Assembly (NCBI RefSeq): GCF_001423965.1
Contig: NZ_LMPV01000006.1
Location: forward strand, 1 to 64,000
DNA length: 64,000 bases
Reading direction: 5' to 3'
DNA from: Exiguobacterium sp. Leaf196
GTDB taxonomy: Bacteria; Bacillota; Bacilli; Exiguobacteriales; Exiguobacteriaceae
Below, piece after piece: positions 47,359 to 54,576 of this stretch. The position numbers were made by a program, and so were the translations under genes. The first letter of the stretch is position 1. Every line of letters begins with the position of its first letter. The notes beneath the pieces were generated by a model. It was given only the letters and a program-made list of their open reading frames with translations. It made no database searches and was not told the origin of the DNA.

Positions 47359-47988
47359 ATGTCTCATTTACTATTCATCGAAGCAAACGATAGCACACAT
47401 CAAAAAAAAGGCATTAGTTCTGAATTAAACGATGCCTTTCTGAATGCTTATCGTGAAAATCATCCTGAGGACAAAATTACGGTTTTGAATTTATTCGAGG
47501 AACGTCTTCCCTTCTTTGATCTAAAACTTGCGAACGCGGCAGGGCGGCTATTTAAAGGGGAAGAATTAACTGGAGATGATGCGACTCATGCACAACGGCT
47601 TCAAGAATATCTAAACGGATTCTTAGATGCCGATAAAGTTGTCTTTTCATTTCCGATGTGGAACTTAACGGTTCCGGCACCGCTTCACAATTACATGGAT
47701 TATCTCGCCCAGGCTGGTCAAACGTTTCGTTATACAGCCGAAGGTTCGATCGGACTTGTTGAAGACAAACAAGTGCTGTTGATTCATTCACGCGGTGGTG
47801 ATTACTCGACAAAAGAGAAAGCCCCAAGTGAACACGCGGTTCGCTATATGTTAGACTTGTTAGCATTCTTTGGGATCAATGATGTATCAACTGTCATCTT
47901 AGAAGGACATCAGCAATACCCCGATCGTGCATCTGAATTGATCGAACAAGCGCTTCAAGAGTGCCGACAATTCGGTCGTTCGTTTTAA
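47359..47988 (+). CDS. azoR: FMN-dependent NADH-azoreductase
   Basis: A 209-residue flavodoxin-fold NAD(P)H:quinone/azo reductase that detoxifies quinones and azo compounds by two-electron reduction. The phosphate-binding start (IEANDSTHQKKGISSEL), the SFPMWNLTVPAPLHNYMDYLAQAGQTF segment and HSRGGDYS are characteristic. AAAGGAG precedes the ATG. Its last four bases overlap the end of the convergent PlcR-like gene. Confidence 0.92.
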   Translation: MSHLLFIEANDSTHQKKGISSELNDAFLNAYRENHPEDKITVLNLFEERLPFFDLKLANAAGRLFKGEELTGDDATHAQRLQEYLNGFLDADKVVFSFPMWNLTVPAPLHNYMDYLAQAGQTFRYTAEGSIGLVEDKQVLLIHSRGGDYSTKEKAPSEHAVRYMLDLLAFFGINDVSTVILEGHQQYPDRASELIEQALQECRQFGRSF

Positions 47989-48860
47989 ATTGGGAATAGA
48001 ACATACTCTGCATATTCTTCCAGAAGACGTTTTTCATGAATCGGCATATCAAATGCACAAAATAAAGAATAGGCCATCGTAAAATCACGCTGGATATCTG
48101 AGAGATCACCATTTAATTGCTGCTTAAAGTACCCCCTTTGAAAGTAAAAATGACCTAAGAAATGACCGTCTTCCAACTGAAGACTCTCCTGAATACCTTG
48201 TTCGGTGATTTTTAGACCAACAAGGTATTTTTTTTGCAGTGAAAGTTGTTGTCCATAATTATATAAAATCTTGATTCGAACTTTTTTTAATTCGATCGTT
48301 TCGTATTTTGCTTGAATCAAATTCTGAAAAAGATCATCCGCTAATTCAAAGTCACCGTGTTCGACATACAGATTCGCCATCCCCATCTGAATCCGTAGAT
48401 ACAAGGTAGCTGATTCAAACCAGAGTTGTTCTTTATTTAGTAACCGTTCGAGCGATTGAACAGCTTTTAAGTAATGAATTTGACCACTTCTTTCCTGCAC
48501 GATGACTTGATAATATCTTGCTAAATTACGTACCTGTTCATATTCAGTTGTAGACAGTACGTGTTCGCTCAATTTCAGAGCATCTACATATTGATTAGTA
48601 CGTAACAAGTCCGCTAATTGTTCATCATATGATTGAAAGACATCACTTCGTAAATGATCTTGAAACAACATCGATAATGGTACTTTCAGCCGTTTTGCCA
48701 CTTGTTGGAGTAAATCAATGGTAGGTGAATTTTTACCGTTTTCAACTTTACTAATTTCAGCTTGGCTACAGATGCCTTCACATAAATCTGCTTGTGTGAT
48801 CTTTTTTTCTTTTCGAAGTCGCTTGATTTCATAGCCAATGGAGACGGGTAAATGATTCAA
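47985..48860 (-). CDS. PlcR-like HTH-TPR regulator, array member 5
   Basis: A 291-residue XRE-type regulator of the PlcR/NprR (RRNPP) kind. The helix-turn-helix (about 9-63) has ITQADLCEGICSQAEISKVENG; about five helical TPR-like repeats follow, ending in the PlcR-like GHFYFQRGYFKQQLNGDLSDIQRDFTMAYSLF. RRNPP proteins bind small secreted peptides with the TPR part. It is last of five tandem paralogues, 28 bp after member 4. Its 3' end overlaps azoR by 4 bp and no terminator separates them. Confidence 0.82.
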   Translation of the reverse strand: MNHLPVSIGYEIKRLRKEKKITQADLCEGICSQAEISKVENGKNSPTIDLLQQVAKRLKVPLSMLFQDHLRSDVFQSYDEQLADLLRTNQYVDALKLSEHVLSTTEYEQVRNLARYYQVIVQERSGQIHYLKAVQSLERLLNKEQLWFESATLYLRIQMGMANLYVEHGDFELADDLFQNLIQAKYETIELKKVRIKILYNYGQQLSLQKKYLVGLKITEQGIQESLQLEDGHFLGHFYFQRGYFKQQLNGDLSDIQRDFTMAYSLFCAFDMPIHEKRLLEEYAEYVLFPI

Positions 48861-48888
48861 ATTATACTCCTTTCTTTTACTTCCATGA

Positions 48889-49755
48889 TTACATTTGAAA
48901 GTAGAGAAACTGGTTTTTTCCTTTTAATACTAGCGCGGCATGATTTTCATTACCAAAAGCAGTAAAAAGAGAATAGGCGTAGGTAAACGCGTCACGAATA
49001 TCACGTTCTGCGTAACTCAATTCTTCATAGAAACATCCCTTTTGATAAAAGAAGTGTCCTAACATCGCTGTATCTTTTCGCTCAACGGATAAGGCGATTC
49101 CTTTTTCAGTAATCTCTAACCCTGTTACAAAATCATTTTGAAAATAGAGCTGTTGCGCATGATTATATAAAATTTTACATTGTAACTTTTTCAGCGTATC
49201 CGTCGAGTAATCATAGGTTAGTAATTCTTGATAAATTTTTCTCGCGTACGGATACTGACTGTTTAAATAATAATAGTTTGCAACAGACATCCGGATACGT
49301 AAATAAAGAACAGGGTACTCTGTTTCCATTTGTTGTTCATCCGATAACCGAAGCAACTGTGAGATACATGTTCGATAATCGATATCTTTTTTCCCTTCGC
49401 GAGCGACCCATTCAAAATAACGAATCAATAACTGAACGGAAGGAGGAAGACTAATTGGTAAACATCTCATGAAATCAAGCATTTCATCATAACGACGTTG
49501 TCTAGAAAAGTCCGCTAGTTGTACCTCATAGCGCTGAAATAGTTTTACTTCATTTGAATCGATGAAGATCTGATCCATTGAAATATGTAACTTTTGAGAC
49601 AAACGCTGAACAAGATCAATTGTTGGTATAGTTTTCCCATTTTCAATCTTACTTAATTCAGCTTGACTGCATACATCCTTCGCTAATTCTTTTTGTGTCA
49701 ACTTCCTCTCGATCCTTAGTTGTTTGATCTGTTTACCAAATGATTCAATACGCAA
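48889..49755 (-). CDS. PlcR-like HTH-TPR regulator, array member 4
   Basis: A 288-residue paralogue with helix-turn-helix LTQKELAKDVCSQAELSKIENG (about 19-40) and TPR-like helices. The conserved PlcR-type sentence CKILYNHAQQLYFQNDFVTGLEITEKGI sits near residue 195, and GHFFYQKGCFYEELSYAERDIRDAF follows. It is 36 bp after member 3 and probably co-transcribed with members 3 and 5. The inducer peptide and target genes are unknown. Confidence 0.82.
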   Translation of the reverse strand: MRIESFGKQIKQLRIERKLTQKELAKDVCSQAELSKIENGKTIPTIDLVQRLSQKLHISMDQIFIDSNEVKLFQRYEVQLADFSRQRRYDEMLDFMRCLPISLPPSVQLLIRYFEWVAREGKKDIDYRTCISQLLRLSDEQQMETEYPVLYLRIRMSVANYYYLNSQYPYARKIYQELLTYDYSTDTLKKLQCKILYNHAQQLYFQNDFVTGLEITEKGIALSVERKDTAMLGHFFYQKGCFYEELSYAERDIRDAFTYAYSLFTAFGNENHAALVLKGKNQFLYFQM

Positions 49756-49791
49756 CGTTTCTCCTCTTTTCTCGTTTGTTAAGCAATGACC

Positions 49792-50673
49792 TCATTCAGG
49801 CATAGACTGCAAAAAAGAACGTTTCACCTCTAGAACGATGTCAGCATATTGTTTCATCTGAAAGGCAGAGAATAATTCGTAGGCCATCGTATAATCATGT
49901 TTCGTCTGCAAGATATCTACACCTATTCGCTCATGAAATTCACCACGTTGATAATAGAAGTGTGCTAAATAGGATGTCTGTTTCAATTTTCGACTGAGCA
50001 GTATCCCTTCCTCGATGATACGAAGTCCCTTTTCTGGCTGATTAACTTTATATAATAATTTCGCATAATTATAAAGAATCTTAAGTCGTTCTTCTTTTAA
50101 ACCGCTAATTTCTGTCGTGAACTGTAATACGTCAGTATATATTTTTTCTGCTTGTTGATACTGTTCGCACTCCGCATATAAAATGGATAGTGCCATCTTG
50201 ACTCGAAAGTAAAGAATCGGATCCTGCACCTGTAAACCTTCTTGATCGATCAATCGTGCAAATAAGACTGAGGTCGTTCGATAATCAACGTGCTGTTGCC
50301 GATAGGCGATCACGATTTCATAGTATCTCATTATTCGCCTTACTTCGTCAGAAGATCGACTGGATGAGACTTGTTTCATTACACGAAGGCATTTATCAAA
50401 TTTATTTTCTCGTACTAACTTACGAAGTGCTTGGTCAAGAATACGAGCTTGTTCCAAACGATGTTCAGCACCATCTTTAACGAGTTCGGACATAGGAACA
50501 CAAAGTTTTATAGCAAGTTGCTGTAATAATTCAACGGTCGGCATCACCTTACCGTTTTCAATTTTACTAATTTCAGCCTGACTACAGATCCCTGTACTAA
50601 TGTCTTTTTGTGATACGTTGTTCAAACGTCGATAAAATTTCAGTGTCTCCCCAATTGGATGTACGTTTTTCAT
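49792..50673 (-). CDS. PlcR-like HTH-TPR regulator, array member 3
   Basis: A 293-residue paralogue. The helix-turn-helix reads VSQKDISTGICSQAEISKIENG, followed by TPR-like helices with LKILYNYAKLLYKVNQPEKGL and AHFYYQRGEFHERIGVDI. The ATG at 50673 is well placed after GAGGTGAT; the GTG 15 bases upstream overlaps it. It is the first gene after the internal terminator at 50712-50742, so a second transcription unit may start here. TTGCCA...TATTAA (16 bp) across the terminator is a weak candidate promoter. Confidence 0.82.
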   Translation of the reverse strand: MKNVHPIGETLKFYRRLNNVSQKDISTGICSQAEISKIENGKVMPTVELLQQLAIKLCVPMSELVKDGAEHRLEQARILDQALRKLVRENKFDKCLRVMKQVSSSRSSDEVRRIMRYYEIVIAYRQQHVDYRTTSVLFARLIDQEGLQVQDPILYFRVKMALSILYAECEQYQQAEKIYTDVLQFTTEISGLKEERLKILYNYAKLLYKVNQPEKGLRIIEEGILLSRKLKQTSYLAHFYYQRGEFHERIGVDILQTKHDYTMAYELFSAFQMKQYADIVLEVKRSFLQSMPE

Positions 50674-50711
50674 CTTATCACCTCTCACTACTCATTTGAT
50701 TGCACTTTTAA

Positions 50712-50742
50712 TAAAAAAACCTTCTTGTTTGGCAAGAAGGTT
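50712..50742 (-). terminator. Internal terminator of the PlcR-like array
   Basis: AACCTTCTTG / CAAGAAGGTT stem with a five-base loop, followed by TTTTTTT on the minus strand. It splits the array into units of two and three genes. Confidence 0.88.
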
Positions 50743-50756
50743 ACGCATCCTATTTA

Positions 50757-51647
50757 TCACTTCTCAAAAGTAAATAACATATACTTTTCCTTCATGCGAA
50801 GAATCATCTGTTTTCGAACATCATGCTCAAACGCATGGAACAACACATATGCGATGGAATACTGTTTTTGAAGTGACATTTCATCTTCACCCGATTGTTC
50901 GTGGTAGTGCGCGAGTTGATAATAAAAATGTCCAAATAAAAATGTATGGTTATGCAGCAAACATAGTTCGTATCCTTTCTTAGCGATGACGATACTATCC
51001 TCAGACTTTTCTTGGTATTCAAGAATCTGACAATGATTAAAATAAATTTTCAGTAGCGCATTCAGATGAGCAGTCGACTGGAGCGCTTCAATTTCTTTTT
51101 CTAATTCCTGGTATACGGATTCTGTTAAATGAAATAGATCCTGTTCTGAATACATATTCGCAATTGCCATTTTGATTCGAATGAACAATTGGATGGAGTG
51201 CGACCACACTTCTTTTTCATTCAACAAGTTACTGAGTAGGCTCGCAGCTGTTCGAAAGTCAATCCGATTTTGTTTTAGATCAATGATCGTTTTAATGTAA
51301 TTTTTTAAAATATCGACTTCAGTGATCATATTTTTTTCTTGTTGATTAATTCGCTCCATTGCTTCTTCGTACTTCTCTTCTCGAAGCAAATCGGATAAGA
51401 ATTGATCAATTTGAAAAAATTGTTCTTCATCCGTATGTTCTTGAAATAATAAAGAAATGGGCACCTTTAACCTTTTGGCAATTTGTTGCAACAAATCGAC
51501 AGTCGGTGAATTTAAGCCGTTTTCGATTTTACTGATTTCAGCTTGGCTACAAATATCTTCACATAGTTCATTTTGTGTCATCTGCTTCTCAATTCGCAGT
51601 TGTTTGATTTTTGTACCAATCGATGAAGTTAATGCAGTGATCTCCAT
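50757..51647 (-). CDS. PlcR-like HTH-TPR regulator, array member 2
   Basis: A 296-residue paralogue with helix-turn-helix MTQNELCEDICSQAEISKIENG and a helical TPR-like sensor containing LKIYFNHCQILEYQEKSEDS and GHFYYQLAHYHEQSGEDE. It starts 7 bp after member 1, so the two are translationally linked, and is followed by a strong terminator. The sensor half is clearly diverged from members 3-5. Confidence 0.82.
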   Translation of the reverse strand: MEITALTSSIGTKIKQLRIEKQMTQNELCEDICSQAEISKIENGLNSPTVDLLQQIAKRLKVPISLLFQEHTDEEQFFQIDQFLSDLLREEKYEEAMERINQQEKNMITEVDILKNYIKTIIDLKQNRIDFRTAASLLSNLLNEKEVWSHSIQLFIRIKMAIANMYSEQDLFHLTESVYQELEKEIEALQSTAHLNALLKIYFNHCQILEYQEKSEDSIVIAKKGYELCLLHNHTFLFGHFYYQLAHYHEQSGEDEMSLQKQYSIAYVLFHAFEHDVRKQMILRMKEKYMLFTFEK

Positions 51648-51654
51648 CGTTTAC

Positions 51655-52542
51655 TCACTCACTTTCATTAAGCGGAAATAAGAGATGTTCGGAAAAATAC
51701 GTTTCAAGGATTTTTAAATAAGAGTGATTCTGAGTCGCAACAAAAAAGGAATAGGCGGTCGTATAGGCTTCCGTTGTATCTCGTTCCGATGCTTTTAATG
51801 CCTCTAACAAAATGCCTTTTTGAAAATAAAACTGTCCAAGATACGTTAAATCTTGCAATTGTTTCGTTTCTTTTATTACCTGCTCAACTTTCTGCAACCC
51901 TTCTTCGAATCGTTCAAACTCTACTAAGTTACGAATGAAATTATACATGATCTTCATTCGAATTTTTTTGTATTCTCTCGTTTGATAAGGTAACTTTAAT
52001 AATGCCTTGTAGATTTGATGAGCACGATTATATTCTTCATGGTTCGTATAAAGTACCGCTATCACCATCTGAATTCGTGTATAAAGTAAAAATGATTTTT
52101 CTTCCACCCGTTCCTCACTGACAACTTGCAACAAGGACGCAATACAGGTCCGAAAATCAACATTTCCTCTTTCATATTCAAGTAATTCTTGATGATAACG
52201 AATTAAAATTTGAGTTTCGACAGCGTTTTTTGATTTTTCATATAATATTAAGTCCTTTGCCATATCTGAATATGTTTTTTCGCGTAAATGACGAATCATT
52301 CGTTGATCAATTTCGTTTAACTTATGTGACACGATTTCATCTTCAAAAAACAATGAAATCGGAATGCGCAGTCTTCGACAAATTTGCTGTAGTAAATCAA
52401 TCGTCGGAGAATTTCGACCATTTTCGATTTTGCTGATCTCAGCCTGACTACAAATTCCTTCACAAAGTGCTTTTTGTGTCATTCCTTGTTTTTTTCGTTC
52501 TTGCTTGATCTTATCGCCAACAGAATGAATGACTGGATGCAT
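51655..52542 (-). CDS. PlcR-like HTH-TPR regulator, array member 1
   Basis: A 295-residue paralogue with helix-turn-helix MTQKALCEGICSQAEISKIENG and TPR-like repeats containing MKIMYNFIRNLVEFERFEEGLQ and GQFYFQKGILLEALKASERD. The ATG at 52542 lies eight bases after GAGGAG; the GTG at 52551 overlaps it. It begins only 34 bp after the terminator of tRNA-Thr. I found no sigma-A promoter in that gap, so its expression may depend on read-through or on another sigma factor. Confidence 0.82.
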   Translation of the reverse strand: MHPVIHSVGDKIKQERKKQGMTQKALCEGICSQAEISKIENGRNSPTIDLLQQICRRLRIPISLFFEDEIVSHKLNEIDQRMIRHLREKTYSDMAKDLILYEKSKNAVETQILIRYHQELLEYERGNVDFRTCIASLLQVVSEERVEEKSFLLYTRIQMVIAVLYTNHEEYNRAHQIYKALLKLPYQTREYKKIRMKIMYNFIRNLVEFERFEEGLQKVEQVIKETKQLQDLTYLGQFYFQKGILLEALKASERDTTEAYTTAYSFFVATQNHSYLKILETYFSEHLLFPLNESE

Positions 52543-52576
52543 GAAGTTCACTCCTCAATCAAAGATGAATCCATCA

Positions 52577-52623
52577 TAAAAAAAGTCTTTCGTTTCAAGT
52601 ATATATCACTTGAGACGAAAGAC
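52577..52623 (-). terminator. Terminator of tRNA-Thr
   Basis: GTCTTTCGTCTCAAGT / ACTTGAAACGAAAGAC, about 16 bp with one mismatch, followed by seven T on the minus strand. Confidence 0.9.
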
Positions 52624-52630
52624 GCGTGTA

Positions 52631-52701
52631 TGCTTCCGGCGAGAATCGAACTCGCACTGCAGCATTACCATTGCTGAGGTCTGCCATTAACCTACGGAAG
52701 C
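52631..52701 (-). tRNA. tRNA-Thr (anticodon GGT)
   Basis: A 71-nt tRNA folded by hand: acceptor GCTTCCG/CGGAAGC, D stem GGTT/GACC with one G-U pair, anticodon stem CAGCA/TGCTG with loop ATGGTAA, a four-base variable loop CAGT and T arm GCGAG-TTCGATT-CTCGC with discriminator A. CCA is not encoded. The short D and variable loops make it smaller than usual. Confidence 0.92.
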
Positions 52702-52718
52702 TTGTAAAATCTGTTTCT

Positions 52719-52747
52719 AGTATAACTTATAAAAAAAGACAAGACAA
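52719..52747 (-). promoter_or_regulatory. Promoter of tRNA-Thr
   Basis: TTGTCT (52742-52747) and TATACT (52719-52724), spacer 17 bp on the minus strand. Confidence 0.75.
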
Positions 52748-52779
52748 GAAGTCGACGTGATTTCCACGCAACTCCTTGT
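52731..52779 (-). terminator. Possible terminator of the Cse60-like gene
   Basis: An imperfect stem (52744-52759 with 52765-52779) with a T-run seven bases later on the minus strand. It overlaps the tRNA promoter. Confidence 0.4.
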
Positions 52780-52786
52780 TACTTTT

Positions 52787-52984
52787 TTACAGTGTCGTTT
52801 TTGTTAATGAATTATCATAGACGACTAAAACCGAATAATGTTCATCCGCTTTAGACGCGACGAATGTTGAAAACTTCAACGTAATGATGGCGTTTGACCC
52901 AACACCATTGTTCTCAAAAAATTCGTTCAATCGTTCTTCTAATTCTTCAGGCGTTCGCCCGACAACTACTTTAGAATGTAACAT
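52787..52984 (-). CDS. Small Cse60/DUF2758-like protein
   Basis: A 65-residue protein that begins MLHSKVVVGRTPEELEERLNEFF and ends in a strand-rich YSVLVVYDNSL. The order strand, helix (PEELEERLNEFF), strand (IITLKFSTF), strand resembles Cse60-type small proteins, with moderate certainty. The function of that family is unknown outside its expression in sporulating Bacillus. The ATG at 52984 follows GGAG by eight bases. Confidence 0.6.
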   Translation of the reverse strand: MLHSKVVVGRTPEELEERLNEFFENNGVGSNAIITLKFSTFVASKADEHYSVLVVYDNSLTKTTL

Positions 52985-53140
52985 GATCATCACTCCGTTC
53001 TGTTATGGTAGGTTCGAGTTAAATAATTGCCTGATCGAATAAATGTTAAACCTTTTATTTTCCGACTTGCTCCTTCCTCTCTTTATCCGCTATGGTGAAA
53101 TGGAGTAGTTTAACTTAAAAAGAATAGGAAGTGAAGTCTG

Positions 53141-54316
53141 ATGGAACAGATTAATTTCGATGAAACGATTGAGAAACGAAATACAGGATCCGTCAAATGG
53201 GACGGACTTCATTCACTTTATGGATCCGATGAGCTGATTCCGATGTGGGTCGCCGACATGGATGTCCGTCCACCGCATCATCTCACAGAACGGTTGACAA
53301 GACGTGCTACTACAGGTCATTTCGGTTACTCGATGTTTGAAGAGGAAGCAAAACAAGCGATTCAGCATTGGTTTCTGAAGCGATATGACGTAACGATCAC
53401 TACCGATTCCATTCTTTATTCGAACGGTGTTGTTCCAGGACTTGCCCATACAGTCCTAGCGCTAACTGAACCTGGTGATTCAATCATCATCCAGACACCT
53501 GTCTATCCACCATTTCATCAGATCATCCAGTCTAACCAACGGCAGATCGTTGAGAATCCACTTCTTTTAGAAGAAGAGACGTACCGGACGGATTTCTCGC
53601 TTCTCGAACAACAAATGCAGACTGCGCAAATGATGATTCTGTGTAGTCCTCATAATCCAAGCGGAAAAGTCTTTCCTAAAGAGGAATTACAGCGCATCGT
53701 AGCACTCGCGAAACAACACGATGTCTACCTTGTATCCGATGAAATTCATGCGGATCTCGTCTATAAGGGTTCTGTGCACACACCAATTCTTGCCTTAGAT
53801 TATGAAAAAATCATTTTGGTCAGCGCACCATCCAAAACATTCAATATTCCTGGACTTTACGCGTCTTATTTGGTCGTACCAGACACTTCGATTCGTCAAC
53901 GGATCGAGGGTGTCCAGCAACGTCATTTTGTTCATCCAAACGCATTGGCTTCAACTGCTATTTCGGCGGCGTACGGAGATCATGCGAGTGAGCAATGGTT
54001 AGCGCAACTCCTTGTTTATTTGGAAGACAATCGTGACCATGCCGTCCGTCGTATTCGTCAAGAAATGCCGAAATTAAATGTCATCATTCCAGAATCTACA
54101 TTCTTGTTGTGGATTGATTTCAAAGCACTTAATCTCGATAGCAAAACGCGCGCCGATTGGCTCGTTAAGGAAGCAAAACTCGCTTTGACACACGGTTCTT
54201 CATTCGGTTCCCATGGAGAAACGTTTGAACGCTTAAATATCGGTTGCCCTCGCGCACAGCTCGATCAAGCTCTAGACCGCTTAAGCGCTGCGTACGAACG
54301 ATTTTGGAGCAATTAA
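53141..54316 (+). CDS. patB: PatB/MalY-type cystathionine beta-lyase
   Basis: A 391-residue PLP enzyme of the MalY/PatB branch that cleaves C-S bonds of cystathionine or cysteine conjugates to give a thiol, pyruvate and ammonia. The conserved start DWADMD-like PMWVADMDVRPP (34-45), CSPHNPSGKVF (168-178), DEIHADLVY (200-208) and PLP lysine K232 (SAPSKTFNIPGL) are present. It is a single gene with its own terminator. A role in methionine synthesis or thiol detoxification cannot be separated from sequence. Confidence 0.9.
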   Translation: MEQINFDETIEKRNTGSVKWDGLHSLYGSDELIPMWVADMDVRPPHHLTERLTRRATTGHFGYSMFEEEAKQAIQHWFLKRYDVTITTDSILYSNGVVPGLAHTVLALTEPGDSIIIQTPVYPPFHQIIQSNQRQIVENPLLLEEETYRTDFSLLEQQMQTAQMMILCSPHNPSGKVFPKEELQRIVALAKQHDVYLVSDEIHADLVYKGSVHTPILALDYEKIILVSAPSKTFNIPGLYASYLVVPDTSIRQRIEGVQQRHFVHPNALASTAISAAYGDHASEQWLAQLLVYLEDNRDHAVRRIRQEMPKLNVIIPESTFLLWIDFKALNLDSKTRADWLVKEAKLALTHGSSFGSHGETFERLNIGCPRAQLDQALDRLSAAYERFWSN

Positions 54317-54325
54317 TTTGACTCG

Positions 54326-54356
54326 AATGACCTTAAATCATTAAGGTCATTTTTTA
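54326..54356 (+). terminator. Terminator of patB
   Basis: AATGACCTTAA / TTAAGGTCATT with an ATCA loop, then TTTTT. Confidence 0.9.
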
Positions 54357-54389
54357 ATGCAGTGAATTATTCGGAATATTTTGATTAGA

Positions 54390-54576
54390 AGAACTTTAAT
54401 AGGGACTAAAACCGTTTCAATCTCTTGAGGCACTAGGCATGGTGGCACTTTTCCTGAAAATGAAGTGGCTTGCAAAGTCGTTTTATCCTCTGTAAGGTGG
54501 GGAACATATCATTTGGCGAACAGGTCAATGTATGCTTGATCGTAAAAAAACTATTGTATTTGGAGGATTTAACTTT
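54390..54576 (+). other. Leader region of the sodium/proline symporter gene
   Basis: About 190 bp without a gene. It contains G-rich blocks (GAGGCACTAGGCATGGTGGC; GTAAGGTGGGGAAC) and a small hairpin CACTT...AAGTG near 54450-54475. TTGCAA...TAAGGT (17 bp) is a weak promoter candidate. It could be a structured leader; I do not recognise a known riboswitch. Confidence 0.35.

Noticed and set aside
47985-52701. Genomic island inserted at tRNA-Thr
   Set aside because: No integrase, no repeat of the tRNA 3' end at the other side of the array, and no phage or plasmid genes. The A+T-richness alone is not enough.
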